64,000 nt of DNA, taken from Gelidibacter gilvus (lineage in GTDB: Bacteria; Bacteroidota; Bacteroidia; Flavobacteriales; Flavobacteriaceae). Under the pieces are notes generated by a model. That model did not search any database. It worked only from the letters and a program-made list of their open reading frames with translations, and was not told where the DNA came from. Location: contig NZ_SDDZ01000015.1 in NCBI RefSeq assembly GCF_004115975.1, forward strand, positions 22,990 to 86,989. Reading direction: 5' to 3'. A program made the position numbers and the translations under genes. Shown piece after piece: positions 9,079-18,270 of this stretch; positions within the stretch are counted from its first letter, which is position 1; each line of letters begins with the position of its first letter.

Positions 9079-9429
9079 TTTAGGTGATATGTTTCAAATG
9101 GCAAATATAATCCTATCTGAAGAAAATAAGACAATCATCTCTGTTTTTGAAAACATATAGACGATGGACGATAGTGCTACTATGGTTTTTACAACTAAAC
9201 TATTAAGACCTAAAGTGCAATTCCAGCCCGACAGTCATTCTGGCGTAGATTTTTAAAACAAACTAAAAGTCTTTTGCATTCGTGAAATAGATAGCGAAAT
9301 ATTTTCTCACAATTTTCAAGAAAGAATCTTTGAAATTCGTTTCAAAATTTTTAGAAGATCAATAAAATGATTTCTGCTGACAGTTTGATCCTTTTTCAAT
9401 TATGAACCTTAGAACATGATTAATGACTT
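9079..9429. other. Intergenic region, 351 bp
   Basis: Apart from the possible -7 element at 9102-9109 I see no gene, hairpin terminator or repeat here. The sequence is AT-rich with stops in all frames. Confidence 0.5.
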
Positions 9430-10305
9430 TCAACCATAATGATTTGGTTCAATATGAATGAGTATTTCCCCTAAATTCGGCAGCTTTTCATGTAAATAAT
9501 CTTTGAGTTGATGCGATATTTCATGTCCTACTTTAACGGGGATTTCCCCATCCACAATGGCATGTAAATCCACGTGAAATTTCATACCTGATTTTCGCAC
9601 CATACATTTCTCAGTTCCCAAAACTCCAGGCACTTCAATAGAACGCGCTCTGATTTCCAAGATAAGATCATCGTAAAGTTGCTCGTCCATAATTTCACCC
9701 AATGCGGGTCTGAAAATCAAATAGCTATTGTATAAAATAAAAACCGATGCAAATAAGGCCGCCCAGTCATCGGCATTCTCATAACCTTCTCCAAATATGA
9801 TGGCGATTGTAATTCCAATAAACGCCATGATAGAAGTTATGGCATCACTCCGATGGTGCCAAGCTTCAGCTTTAAGAGAAGAACTATTGGTTTGCTTACT
9901 TTTCCTGATGACAATTTGAAAGGAGATTTCTTTCCAAATAATGATCAATGCCAATACAATTAAAGTCCATCCTTTTGGCGTTTCTTGAGGCGTTTGGATA
10001 TTTTGAATACTTGTAGTAGCAATTATAGTCGCTGAAATAACCAGAAAAGCAACCACTGCGAACGTAATCAACGGTTCTATTTTTCCATGACCATAAGGAT
10101 GGTTTTCATCTGCTGGCCGCTTGGCATATTTAAAACCTAATAACACTAAAAAAGAAGCAAAAATATCTGTTGTAGATTCTATCGCATCTGCAATGAGCGC
10201 ATAAGAGTTCCCGAAAAACCCGGCCAAGCCTTTTATGATGGCCAAACACGTGTTCCCAATAATACTGAAGTAAACAGTTCGTATGGCGGTTTTTTCGTTG
10301 TTCAT
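9430..10305 (-). CDS. Cation diffusion facilitator (CDF) family divalent-metal exporter
   Basis: 291 aa. Six predicted membrane helices contain the CDF signatures DAIESTTDIFAS (helix II), HPYGHGKIEPL (after helix III) and HHRSDAITS (helix V). These carry the Asp/His residues that bind the transported metal. The cytosolic C-terminal domain (about 205-291) has the usual His/Glu-rich dimerisation part (VDLHAIVDG, HIEPNH). Such proteins export Zn, Co, Fe or Mn by proton antiport. Metal preference cannot be read reliably. It is the last gene of the heavy-metal island, 50 bp after the permease gene, so it may or may not be co-transcribed. Confidence 0.88.
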   Translation of the reverse strand: MNNEKTAIRTVYFSIIGNTCLAIIKGLAGFFGNSYALIADAIESTTDIFASFLVLLGFKYAKRPADENHPYGHGKIEPLITFAVVAFLVISATIIATTSIQNIQTPQETPKGWTLIVLALIIIWKEISFQIVIRKSKQTNSSSLKAEAWHHRSDAITSIMAFIGITIAIIFGEGYENADDWAALFASVFILYNSYLIFRPALGEIMDEQLYDDLILEIRARSIEVPGVLGTEKCMVRKSGMKFHVDLHAIVDGEIPVKVGHEISHQLKDYLHEKLPNLGEILIHIEPNHYG

Positions 10306-10355
10306 TTATTTATTAAGGTTACACATCATGCACTATAGACGGATAAGAAAAACGA

Positions 10356-11621
10356 CTATTTTGGATTGCTATATATTTTATGGATAACAAATCTTATAAT
10401 AAAACCTACCACCAACAATCCAATACCTGAAATTATAACATTTAAAGGTAATGAAATGGACATTGCCAAGCAGCCTATCAAACCAACTATCGGAATTAAC
10501 TTCCCATACATACGATCTTTTTTAGGCTGTTTAATTGCCGCAATGTTGGTAATACTGTAATAAAGCAAAATCGTAAAAGTGGCTGCCCTTACTATAAATT
10601 CAAAGGATCCCAGAAGAGTCAGCAACAAAATTACGATACCTGTTAGCAAGATCCCGATATGCGGAATTCTGTAGCGGCTGTGAACCCTTTGGAAAACTGG
10701 AGGCAAATCATGTCTTCTGCCCATGGCCAACATCATCCTACTTATTCCTAAGATTTGACTCAACAACACCCCCAACATCGCCGTGGAAGCACCAATGGTA
10801 ATTACAGTACTAATAGCAGGGGCAGATAGTGCATCTGCTACAACTTGCAACGGGGAAGTACTGCTTGCCATATGCTCTGTACCTATCACTCCTATGGCTA
10901 CAATGGAAATAGCGACGTAAAGGACTATTGCGGTTATAATGGTGATAATAATCGCCTTCGGAATCGTTTTCTTGGGTTCTGATACTTCTTCTGCAAGGGT
11001 GGCAATTCGTGCATAACCTGTAAAAGCAAAAAACAAAAGTGCGGCAGCTTCTGCAATTCCTGTTATACCGAATGGCGCGAAAGGTTTAAAATTCTCCGCC
11101 TTCACTTGAGGAAGCCCGCTAAAAACCAAATATAAAAGTGAAACCAACGTGACTGAAACAATCACAAGATTTAAGATTCCTGCCTTTTTTATGCCGAAAT
11201 AATTGGCAAGAGTTAAGCCTATGATGGCCAAAACAGAGAAGCTCATTGGCGAGGCGATCGGCACTAGCTGATAAAAATAGCTGCCAAACCCTATTGCCAC
11301 CACGCCCGCGGCTGCAAGTTTGCTGATGAGAAACATCCAGCCCGCAGAAAAACCAACGGTCGGATTTACCAAAATATAGCCATATTCGTAAGTGCCGCCC
11401 GATTCTGGATATATGGCTGCCAATTGCGCAGAACTCAAAGCATTACATGTGGCAATAACTCCAGCGATTAAGAGGCCAATTATAAAGGCAGGACCAGAAA
11501 CTCCAGCGGCAATTCCCGTGACCACAAAAATCCCTGCCCCGATTATAGCGCCCAAACCAATGCCTACTGCATCGATTAACGTCAGCGATCTAACAAGTCC
11601 TTTGTCATTTGGATTTTTCAT
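10356..11621 (-). CDS. APC-superfamily amino acid permease
   Basis: 421 aa with about 12 hydrophobic helices. The N-terminal GLGAIIGAGIFVVTG is the glycine-rich helix I motif of the amino acid/polyamine/organocation family, where substrate carboxylates bind. FAFTGYARIATLAEEVSEPKKTIPKAI is the family's helix VI and following loop. The substrate is likely a neutral or cationic amino acid. It has no evident metal role but lies between the CusB-like adaptor (83 bp upstream) and the CDF gene (50 bp downstream), all on the minus strand. Confidence 0.88.
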   Translation of the reverse strand: MKNPNDKGLVRSLTLIDAVGIGLGAIIGAGIFVVTGIAAGVSGPAFIIGLLIAGVIATCNALSSAQLAAIYPESGGTYEYGYILVNPTVGFSAGWMFLISKLAAAGVVAIGFGSYFYQLVPIASPMSFSVLAIIGLTLANYFGIKKAGILNLVIVSVTLVSLLYLVFSGLPQVKAENFKPFAPFGITGIAEAAALLFFAFTGYARIATLAEEVSEPKKTIPKAIIITIITAIVLYVAISIVAIGVIGTEHMASSTSPLQVVADALSAPAISTVITIGASTAMLGVLLSQILGISRMMLAMGRRHDLPPVFQRVHSRYRIPHIGILLTGIVILLLTLLGSFEFIVRAATFTILLYYSITNIAAIKQPKKDRMYGKLIPIVGLIGCLAMSISLPLNVIISGIGLLVVGFIIRFVIHKIYSNPK

Positions 11622-11704
11622 TCTTTTTGTTTAGTATGAAGGCACCATCAAAAATACACGACAAGGTTTAATGATAAACAATAAACTTCCAACACTATTA
11701 TATA

Positions 11705-13447
11705 TTAGTTGATTTCATCCGTGATCTCACCACATCGCAACATACTTGCGCCAAAATACGGATTCAGGATTTCCTTCTCAGTACTCAGCCAAAACGCGCC
11801 AAGATCGTCTTTCACCATTGGACAATAATCCACATATACTTTTTGATTGATGCCAAAAGTTTTCACCGCATTTATTAAATGTGCAGAAAGATGGATAAAG
11901 TGATCTCTTTGTTCATTGATATCGGATGTTTTGGAAATTGCGAGCGCAGATTGCTGCAGTTCTTTATCCAACAACATCCAATGGCTATGTCCTGGCTCCT
12001 CTTTAACTAACTTCATATCCACTTTTTGAAGACTTTTAAGTAAATCTCCAGCTGCCTTTTTTGGTGTTTCTGAATTGTCCTTGACCAAAGCTTTCTCGAT
12101 GACCATATAATCATCAAACACTGCTTTTAGCTGGTCTTGAAACTTAGATGGCACTTCCAACCTTTCAATGCCTGCAAGATGGTCTGTAGGATCCATCTCC
12201 GACTGTCCATCGGTGTTCATCATGCTTCTTTTACCTTGAAGCTGTGCGGCAGCGTCCACGGTAAACGTGCCATTAACCACGACTTCTTCGCCGTTGGATA
12301 AACCGTCAAGAATGATGTACATGTCGCCGTTCTTTGGTCCTAAATCAACTTCGCGCATTTTAAAAACAGGCTCGTCTGGATTGGTTTTTACATAAACTAA
12401 AGATCTATTTCCTGTCCAAAGCACCGCAGTAGCAGGAATACTAATTAGCGATTGTTGGTCTGTGCTTTTAGCGACCTGAACCTTCGATGTCACGAACATT
12501 CCGGGTTTTAAAATCCCCTCTTTATTATTCAAGGTTGCTCTAACCGAAACCGTTCGGGATTGGGTGTTCAAACTTGGGTCAATAAAAGATATCGTGGCTT
12601 CAAATTCCTTGTTTGGATAGGCATTGGAGGTCACCGATATTTTTTGACCTTCCTTTAACTGTGAAATCTGATTTTCATAAGCGTCAAACATTGCCCATAC
12701 TGTAGCTAAGTTACTAACTCTTACGATGGGCTGTCCTTGTGTGACATAATCGCCTTCTTCAGTCAGTTTTTCTGAAACCGTACCGGAAACCGTCGCATAT
12801 ATCGGGAAATTCTCTCTAACTTTTCCCGAGGTCTCAATTTGACTGATCTGCTCTTCGGACAGTTTCCACAGTTTCAGTTTGTTGCGCACAGCGTTGTACA
12901 ATGCAGGTTGGGATGCTTTCATTGATGCTGCGGTCAATAGTTCCTGTTGTGCCGCCACAAGCGCTGGCGCGTAAATTGTAGCCAGCAATTGTCCTTTACG
13001 TACATTTTCACCAGTAAAATTGACGTTCAATTTTTCAATTCGCCCTTCAAAATAACTGGCTTGCACTGCATTGGCCTCTTCATTGGGCATAATTTTTCCA
13101 GAAAGCACCAAGGCATTTTCTTCTGTTTCCGATGTATTGCCAACCACCATCGTCTGGACATTTGCCAAAGCCATAGCATTATTGGTCATTTTTATTTCGT
13201 TCAATGCGAGACCTTCCCCACCTGCATCTGCAGGAATTAAATCCATCCCACAAAGTGGGCAATCTCCTGGTTCGGGTTGCATAATTTGTGGGTGCATGGA
13301 GCAGGTCCACATTTGTGCAGCTGCTTCTGAATGCTCATGGGTGTCTGAATTTGTTGACTTGTTTCCAGAATCTCTACCAAACAGTAAAAATCCTACCAAC
13401 AAACCCACAATCAATGCAACAGCCGTGTAAATGATATTCTTTTTCAT
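11705..13447 (-). CDS. cusB: CusB-like RND efflux periplasmic adaptor with metal-binding domain and DUF3347 tail
   Basis: 580 aa. An N-terminal membrane anchor (5-24) is followed by a heavy-metal-binding domain (WTCSMHP...GDCPLCGMDL, Cys 49, 63 and 66). Next is the membrane-fusion-protein core with lipoyl halves, hairpin and beta-barrel (about 90-410: FEGRIEKLNVNFTGENVRKGQLL, VSGTVSEKLTEEGDYVTQGQPI). The last 150 or so residues form a DUF3347 domain ending in DYCPMVKDDLGAFWLS...GASMLRCGEI, homologous to the separate lipoprotein at 17639-18217. It should bridge CusA and the TolC-like channel and deliver Cu/Ag. Unusually, it is encoded about 8 kb from its partners, with the CopA ATPase and other genes between. 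It lies 14 bp downstream of the DUF305 gene. Confidence 0.9.
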   Translation of the reverse strand: MKKNIIYTAVALIVGLLVGFLLFGRDSGNKSTNSDTHEHSEAAAQMWTCSMHPQIMQPEPGDCPLCGMDLIPADAGGEGLALNEIKMTNNAMALANVQTMVVGNTSETEENALVLSGKIMPNEEANAVQASYFEGRIEKLNVNFTGENVRKGQLLATIYAPALVAAQQELLTAASMKASQPALYNAVRNKLKLWKLSEEQISQIETSGKVRENFPIYATVSGTVSEKLTEEGDYVTQGQPIVRVSNLATVWAMFDAYENQISQLKEGQKISVTSNAYPNKEFEATISFIDPSLNTQSRTVSVRATLNNKEGILKPGMFVTSKVQVAKSTDQQSLISIPATAVLWTGNRSLVYVKTNPDEPVFKMREVDLGPKNGDMYIILDGLSNGEEVVVNGTFTVDAAAQLQGKRSMMNTDGQSEMDPTDHLAGIERLEVPSKFQDQLKAVFDDYMVIEKALVKDNSETPKKAAGDLLKSLQKVDMKLVKEEPGHSHWMLLDKELQQSALAISKTSDINEQRDHFIHLSAHLINAVKTFGINQKVYVDYCPMVKDDLGAFWLSTEKEILNPYFGASMLRCGEITDEIN

Positions 13448-13461
13448 TTAATTTATCTTTT

Positions 13462-13944
13462 TTATTTAGTACTTTCCAAACGTTTAATAATGGCCTTCAT
13501 TTCGGCTATTTCTTTTTCTTGTGCTTCAATAATATCATCGGCTAATTTTCTTACTTCAGGATCCTTGATATCTGCTCGTGAACTCGTCAAAATAGCGATG
13601 GAATGATGCGGAATCATAGCTTTCAACCACAGTAAATCACCAACAATAGGGCTTTGGGCTCTTACCAAGCCAAGTGCTCCAACAAATAGAATGAAGCTAC
13701 CCAATAGAATAGCAATGTTCTTTTTCCTATTTTGATACATTTTGCGCATAAAAACCCACATAATGACCGCCATGGCTGAAATTCCCAAACAGGTCATATA
13801 AAACCGAGTCAGGCTAAAATACACATGGTCTATGGCATAGGTGTTTAAATACATGGTGATATACATTGCCACAAACGATGCAGCAAGCATCAAAATGAAG
13901 GTTGTATAGGTATTGTTTTTGGAGTGTTCTTTATTTTTTTCCAT
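13462..13944 (-). CDS. DUF305 membrane protein
   Basis: 160 aa. Three hydrophobic helices in the first 105 residues are followed by a C-terminal DUF305-type segment (MIPHHSIAILTSSRADIKDPEVRKLADDIIEAQEKEIAEM). The MIPHH and Met/His pattern is typical of the family, which is often found in copper-resistance clusters and is thought to bind metal. It sits between copA (16 bp upstream) and the CusB-like gene (14 bp downstream), so all three are almost certainly one transcript. Confidence 0.85.
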   Translation of the reverse strand: MEKNKEHSKNNTYTTFILMLAASFVAMYITMYLNTYAIDHVYFSLTRFYMTCLGISAMAVIMWVFMRKMYQNRKKNIAILLGSFILFVGALGLVRAQSPIVGDLLWLKAMIPHHSIAILTSSRADIKDPEVRKLADDIIEAQEKEIAEMKAIIKRLESTK

Positions 13945-13960
13945 AATGATTTGTTTTTAG

Positions 13961-16900
13961 TTAAATCTTAGCCGCTCTTAATCTCAAGGCATTCCCTATA
14001 ACAGATACCGAGCTAAAACTCATCGCCAAAGCAGCAATCATTGGCGATAATAAAATCCCGAATACCGGAAACAAAACACCTGCTGCAATCGGCACCCCTA
14101 AAGTGTTATAAACAAGGGCAAAAAAGAGGTTTTGCTTGATATTTTTCATCACGGCATGACTTAGCTTTCGAGCTTTAACGATGCCGTGCAAATCGCCTTT
14201 CACCAAGGTGATCATTGCGCTTTCAATCGCTACATCTGTACCTGTACCCATAGCAATACCCACGTCGCTTTTTGCCAATGCTGGCGCATCATTGATGCCG
14301 TCACCTGCCATGGCAACTACCTTTCCAAGTTTTTGCAGTTTTTCTACTTCCTTGAGTTTGTCTTCTGGCAACATGCTTGCTTTAAAATCTGTTAAGTGAA
14401 GCTCTGTAGCCACAGCTTGTGCGGTGTTATGATTATCTCCAGTCAGCATGATGACTTCAATACCTCTTTCTTGAAGTTCTTTAATGGCTTTTGCACTTGT
14501 CGGTTTAATTTTATCACCTATCACCACATAGCCTACAACCTTTTTGTCAACGGCTAAATAGGAAACGGTTTTACCTTGTTGCTGAAAGGATTTTGCCTCA
14601 TTCTCCATTTCTGAATTGATCTTCGCATTGGCATATTCCATCATTTTAGGATTACCTAAAGCTACTTTTTGACTGTTAACAGTCGCTTCAACGCCCTTCC
14701 CAGTAACTGCGCTAAAGGCCTCTGATTTGAGAATTTCGGCTTTTTGTTCTTTACCATATTTTACTGTGGCGTCTGCCAACGGATGCTCACTGTTGCTATT
14801 TAGTGAAACAATGTATTCCAATACCTTCTTGTCAGGGAATTCAGGATTAAATGAACCTACTTTTTCAACCGTTGGTTTGCCTTCGGTAATGGTTCCAGTT
14901 TTATCAATAATTAAAACATCCACTTTATCCATTTTTTCAAGAGCTTCAGCATTCCTGATCAATACACCATTTTGAGCACCTTTTCCAACACCCACCATCA
15001 CGGACATTGGTGTAGCCAATCCTAAAGCACATGGACAAGCGATAATCAACACCGCAATACCATTGACCAACGCATAAACATACGCTGGTTCCGGACCCCA
15101 AATGGCCCAAACTGCAAAAGTAATTACGGATATGATCACTACTACCGGCACAAAATAGCCAGAAACTTTATCGGCTAAATTTTGGATTGGCGCACGACTT
15201 CTACTCGCATCATTCACCATCTTAATGATTTGGGACAGTAAGGTATCACTGCCCACTTTTTCCGCCTTCATCAAAAACATTTGATTGCCGTTAATCGTGC
15301 CACTGCTGACTTTGTCGTCTTTAGTTTTAGACACAGGTATTGGTTCTCCAGTAATCATCGATTCATCGATACTGGTTTCACCTTCAGTAATGACCCCATC
15401 CACAGGAATTTTTTCTCCGGGTTTTACTTTGAGAATATCATTCAACGCAATTTTATCGATGCTGACAATTACCTCTTCACCATCTACCATTTTGACGGCT
15501 TTGTTGGGTGCCAATTTCAGTAACTCTTTTACCGCGGAATTGGTCTTGCTATGGGCACGTGCTTCTAAAAGTTGGCCTAAAAGTACCAGTGTTAGAATAA
15601 CGGTTGCGGCTTCAAAATAGACGTGAACCGCACCAGAATCCGATCTGAACTGATCAGGAAAAACATTCGGAAAAAACAGCGCTACCAGACTGAATAACCA
15701 AGCAACTCCAGCACCAATACCTATAAGTGTGAACATATTGAGGTTCCATGTTTTGATGCTTCTATAAGCACGTTCAAAGAACATCCAAGTGGCATAAAAC
15801 ACTACGGGAACGGAAAGTGCAAATTGAACCCAATTCCAACTTTGCTGGGCCATAATATCGTACAATGGATTCGTAGTGAGCATTTCGCTCATCGCAATGA
15901 TGAAGATTGGCAACGTAAACGCCATGGCAATCCAAAACTTCTTCAATAATTTTTTATAGGTTTTTTCCTCGGATGAAAGATCGGGTTCCATCGGGACTAA
16001 ATCCATTCCGCAGATTGGGCAGGAACCTGCTTCATCTTGTACAATTTCCGGATGCATCGGACAAGTCCACTGTTCTGAAGCTATAGCTGATAAATTTTGC
16101 TCTTCGACCAAATCCATCCCACAAACCGGACAATCCCCTGGTTTATCGTAGGTTTTGTCGCCTTCACAATGCATTGGGCAATAAAAGACGCCCGTACCAA
16201 CACCTTTTGGAAGTTTTTCTTTCTTCATTTCGGAGGGATCAGGCGCTTCGCCTACATTATATATACTATAAGTTCCACCATCATCTTTTAAAGCCTTTTG
16301 AAACGTTTCGAGCGGGATATGTTTTTCCATTTCAATAGTCGCCGCTTTTTTCTCTAAATTCACGGTGGCACTTGAGACGCCTTCTACATTCGAAAGTGTT
16401 TTTTCAACGTGACTTCTGCAACCAGTGCAGGTCATTCCCTCTATGCTGTAAGTGTGTGTCATAATTCCTGCGCCCGCCTGACCAGCAGGCAGGAAGGCAG
16501 AAATCTCCTCATTCCTATCTTTCAATTTTGAATCCTCTCCCAAATTATGAATACTATAAGTCCCTCCATCATCCTTTAAAACCTTTTGAAATTTTTCGAG
16601 CGGGATATGGTTTTCCATTTCGATGGTCGCTTCTTTTTTCTCCAAATTAACGGTGGCACTGGAGACGCCTTCTATATTGGAAAGTATTTTTTCAACGTGG
16701 CTTCTGCAACCAGTGCAGGTCATTCCCTCTATGCTGTAAGTGTGTGTCATAATTCCTGCGGAGGCAGGAATCTCCTCATCCATATCTTTCAATTTGAAAT
16801 CCTCTCCCAAATTATGAATACTATAAGTCCCTCCATCATCCTTTAAAACCTTTTGAAATTTTTCGAGCGGGATATGGTTTTCCATTTCGATGGTCGCTTC

Positions 16901-17017
16901 TTTTTTCTCCAAATTAACGGTGGCACTGGAGACGCCTTCTATATTGGAAAGTATTTTTTCAACGTGGCTTCTGCAACCATTGCAGGTCATTCCCTCTATG
17001 CTGTATATGTGTGTCAT
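13961..17017 (-). CDS. copA: Copper-translocating P1B-type ATPase with three HMA and two additional metal-binding domains
   Basis: 1018 aa from the ATG at 17017. An upstream in-frame ATG at 17098 would add 27 residues unlike any HMA start, so I prefer 17017, where each HMA unit begins MTHxYSIEGMTC. In order: three HMA domains (GMTCNGC, GMTCTGC, GMTCTGC), two HMBD-type modules (YCPMHCEG...CPVCGMDL and TCPMHPEI...CPICGMDL), then the ATPase core. The core has the transmembrane CPC (661-663) in IACPCALGLATP, the phosphorylation motif DKTGT (D705), an HP motif (SEHPLADA) and the GDGINDAP hinge. It exports Cu+ from the cytoplasm. The HMA units are nearly identical at DNA level, and the linker before the third contains an inserted LPAGQAG peptide. 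The core is of ordinary length; the N-terminus is unusually long. Confidence 0.93.
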   Translation of the reverse strand: MTHIYSIEGMTCNGCRSHVEKILSNIEGVSSATVNLEKKEATIEMENHIPLEKFQKVLKDDGGTYSIHNLGEDFKLKDMDEEIPASAGIMTHTYSIEGMTCTGCRSHVEKILSNIEGVSSATVNLEKKEATIEMENHIPLEKFQKVLKDDGGTYSIHNLGEDSKLKDRNEEISAFLPAGQAGAGIMTHTYSIEGMTCTGCRSHVEKTLSNVEGVSSATVNLEKKAATIEMEKHIPLETFQKALKDDGGTYSIYNVGEAPDPSEMKKEKLPKGVGTGVFYCPMHCEGDKTYDKPGDCPVCGMDLVEEQNLSAIASEQWTCPMHPEIVQDEAGSCPICGMDLVPMEPDLSSEEKTYKKLLKKFWIAMAFTLPIFIIAMSEMLTTNPLYDIMAQQSWNWVQFALSVPVVFYATWMFFERAYRSIKTWNLNMFTLIGIGAGVAWLFSLVALFFPNVFPDQFRSDSGAVHVYFEAATVILTLVLLGQLLEARAHSKTNSAVKELLKLAPNKAVKMVDGEEVIVSIDKIALNDILKVKPGEKIPVDGVITEGETSIDESMITGEPIPVSKTKDDKVSSGTINGNQMFLMKAEKVGSDTLLSQIIKMVNDASRSRAPIQNLADKVSGYFVPVVVIISVITFAVWAIWGPEPAYVYALVNGIAVLIIACPCALGLATPMSVMVGVGKGAQNGVLIRNAEALEKMDKVDVLIIDKTGTITEGKPTVEKVGSFNPEFPDKKVLEYIVSLNSNSEHPLADATVKYGKEQKAEILKSEAFSAVTGKGVEATVNSQKVALGNPKMMEYANAKINSEMENEAKSFQQQGKTVSYLAVDKKVVGYVVIGDKIKPTSAKAIKELQERGIEVIMLTGDNHNTAQAVATELHLTDFKASMLPEDKLKEVEKLQKLGKVVAMAGDGINDAPALAKSDVGIAMGTGTDVAIESAMITLVKGDLHGIVKARKLSHAVMKNIKQNLFFALVYNTLGVPIAAGVLFPVFGILLSPMIAALAMSFSSVSVIGNALRLRAAKI
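16235..17017 (-). repeat. Tandem triplication of the HMA coding unit
   Basis: Units begin at 17017, 16750 and 16462. The first two are almost base-for-base identical over about 260 bp. The third has diverged more. Unit lengths are 267 and 288 bp; the 21-bp difference is the in-frame palindromic insert near 16472-16500. The repeats lie wholly inside copA. Confidence 0.9.
16472..16500 (-). repeat. GC-rich palindromic insert encoding LPAGQAG inside copA
   Basis: Relative to the sister HMA linker (at about 16759-16768), this linker contains 21 extra bases rich in the palindromic phrase GCCTG...CAGGC. The reading frame stays open and adds the peptide LPAGQAG. The same-sized insert encoding LPAGKAG occurs at 19307-19327 in the multicopper oxidase gene. 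Confidence 0.75.
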
Positions 17018-17117
17018 AATTTTAAATTTTAGATTCTTATAGTTCCTATAAATATGAAAAAACCTATGGATTAGAACATTACATTTTCGGATTATCATCC
17101 ATCCATGTTCAACTTAA

Positions 17118-17570
17118 TTATAAGCTATCCTGAACGCTCTTCATATATTCAATTATACTCTGCTTTTCAACGTCTGATAAAATGGCATCCCTATGAATTA
17201 ATGTGTAAGTGAAAAGAGGCATCTCATCATCTCTAATTTGGCTCATGATAGATTTTAGTTTACTGTTTTTTCTACGATTTGAATACGCGTCCCATTCACT
17301 GAAATTTAATTCTTTTTTCCCTTCCATGATATGATCCTCTAAGAACCAAGCAATGGGTTGAATTCCATTATACCACGGATAAGCTGTATTGTTACTGTGA
17401 CAATCATAACAGGACACCTGCAATAATTTACCAATAGTTTCTGGGGTATTGTTAACCACTAAAAAATCAGTTTTTGGTACAAGGTCGCTCTGGTTGCGTT
17501 TTGTAGGCATAAACTGAATGCCTATAAAGACTACCAATAAAACAAATAATATGACTTTCAGTATTCTCAT
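17118..17570 (-). CDS. Haem-binding domain protein (periplasmic mono-haem c-type)
   Basis: 150 aa. An N-terminal membrane helix (4-21) is followed by a single c-type haem motif CYDCH (54-58) in LLQVSCYDCHSNNTAYPWY, and by the rest of the haem-binding-domain family (IQPIAWFLEDHIMEGKKELNFSEW, MPLFTYTLIHRDAILSD). It should be anchored in the inner membrane with the haem in the periplasm. It sits between the DUF3347 lipoprotein and copA in the copper island. A role in passing electrons to or from copper centres is possible but unproven. Confidence 0.85.
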   Translation of the reverse strand: MRILKVILFVLLVVFIGIQFMPTKRNQSDLVPKTDFLVVNNTPETIGKLLQVSCYDCHSNNTAYPWYNGIQPIAWFLEDHIMEGKKELNFSEWDAYSNRRKNSKLKSIMSQIRDDEMPLFTYTLIHRDAILSDVEKQSIIEYMKSVQDSL

Positions 17571-17591
17571 TAAGTCCCTTGCCTTAAACCT

Positions 17592-17625
17592 ACAGGGACC
17601 CCCGCTAAAAAGCGGGGAATACCCT
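17592..17625. repeat. GC-rich intergenic palindrome (CCCCGC-TAAAAA-GCGGGG)
   Basis: A perfect 6-bp stem (17600-17605 with 17612-17617) around TAAAAA is nested inside an outer CAGGG/CCCTG pair. It lies between the DUF3347 lipoprotein and the haem-binding gene. It may be a transcript-processing or attenuation hairpin, or a dispersed palindromic element. Confidence 0.6.
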
Positions 17626-17638
17626 GCATGTTTATTAC

Positions 17639-18217
17639 TTAATTAATTTCTTTTTGTACTTCTCCGCATTTCATCATTTTGCTGCCGAAGTAAGGATTTC
17701 TTATCTCCTTTTCCATACTCAACCAAGCACCACCTTCACCATACATTGGGCAAAATTGCTGGTAAAGCGTGTTTGCTGTCCCGGTAATTGCCACCATATC
17801 TGTTACATCCTGATTTAACATCTGAAAATGTTCACGTTGGTGGGCCATGTCACTTCTACCAATATGCTCTGCATGCTCTGTTGCTGATTCAATAATTTCT
17901 TTTAGCTCTTTTTGCTCTTCAGAAGTATAGCTATCTAATTTAATACTTTTTAATGTGCTTTCAAGTTTCTTTCCAGCATCTGCCGCAGCTTTTTCATCGG
18001 TTGCAACTAAAGCGTCTTTTAAAGACATATAATCAGCCAATACTTGTTGAGATTCAGGATTTTGTGCATCAGACGTAGAGGTACTTCCTTGCTCTTGGCT
18101 CACTTCAGAGTCCATTGTAGCACTTGATTCTTCCTTCTGACCGTCTTTACAAGACATTGCTGTAAGGCCTACAAAAGCCATTGCGATAATTGTTGTTGTT
18201 ACTCGTAAATTCTTCAT
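17639..18217 (-). CDS. DUF3347 copper-associated lipoprotein
   Basis: 192 aa. The lipoprotein signal has its Cys at residue 23 (LTAMSC). A low-complexity Ser/Glu/Gln linker leads into a helical DUF3347 domain from about residue 57, ending QFCPMYGEGGAWLSMEKEIRNPYFGSKMMKCGEV. The C-terminal CPM...MMKCGE pattern offers Cys and Met ligands and matches the tail of the CusB-like adaptor at 11705-13447. Family members occur with copper efflux genes and are presumed periplasmic metal chaperones. It is 53 bp downstream of the multicopper oxidase gene. Confidence 0.85.
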   Translation of the reverse strand: MKNLRVTTTIIAMAFVGLTAMSCKDGQKEESSATMDSEVSQEQGSTSTSDAQNPESQQVLADYMSLKDALVATDEKAAADAGKKLESTLKSIKLDSYTSEEQKELKEIIESATEHAEHIGRSDMAHQREHFQMLNQDVTDMVAITGTANTLYQQFCPMYGEGGAWLSMEKEIRNPYFGSKMMKCGEVQKEIN

Positions 18218-18270
18218 TTTTGATTTTGATTTAAATTAATACTTGATTTTAACTGATTTATAAAGGTTTG

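Noticed and set aside
17018..17098. Upstream start for CopA adding 27 residues
   Set aside because: The extra peptide is unlike an HMA start, whereas the ATG at 17017 matches the beginning of each repeated HMA unit.
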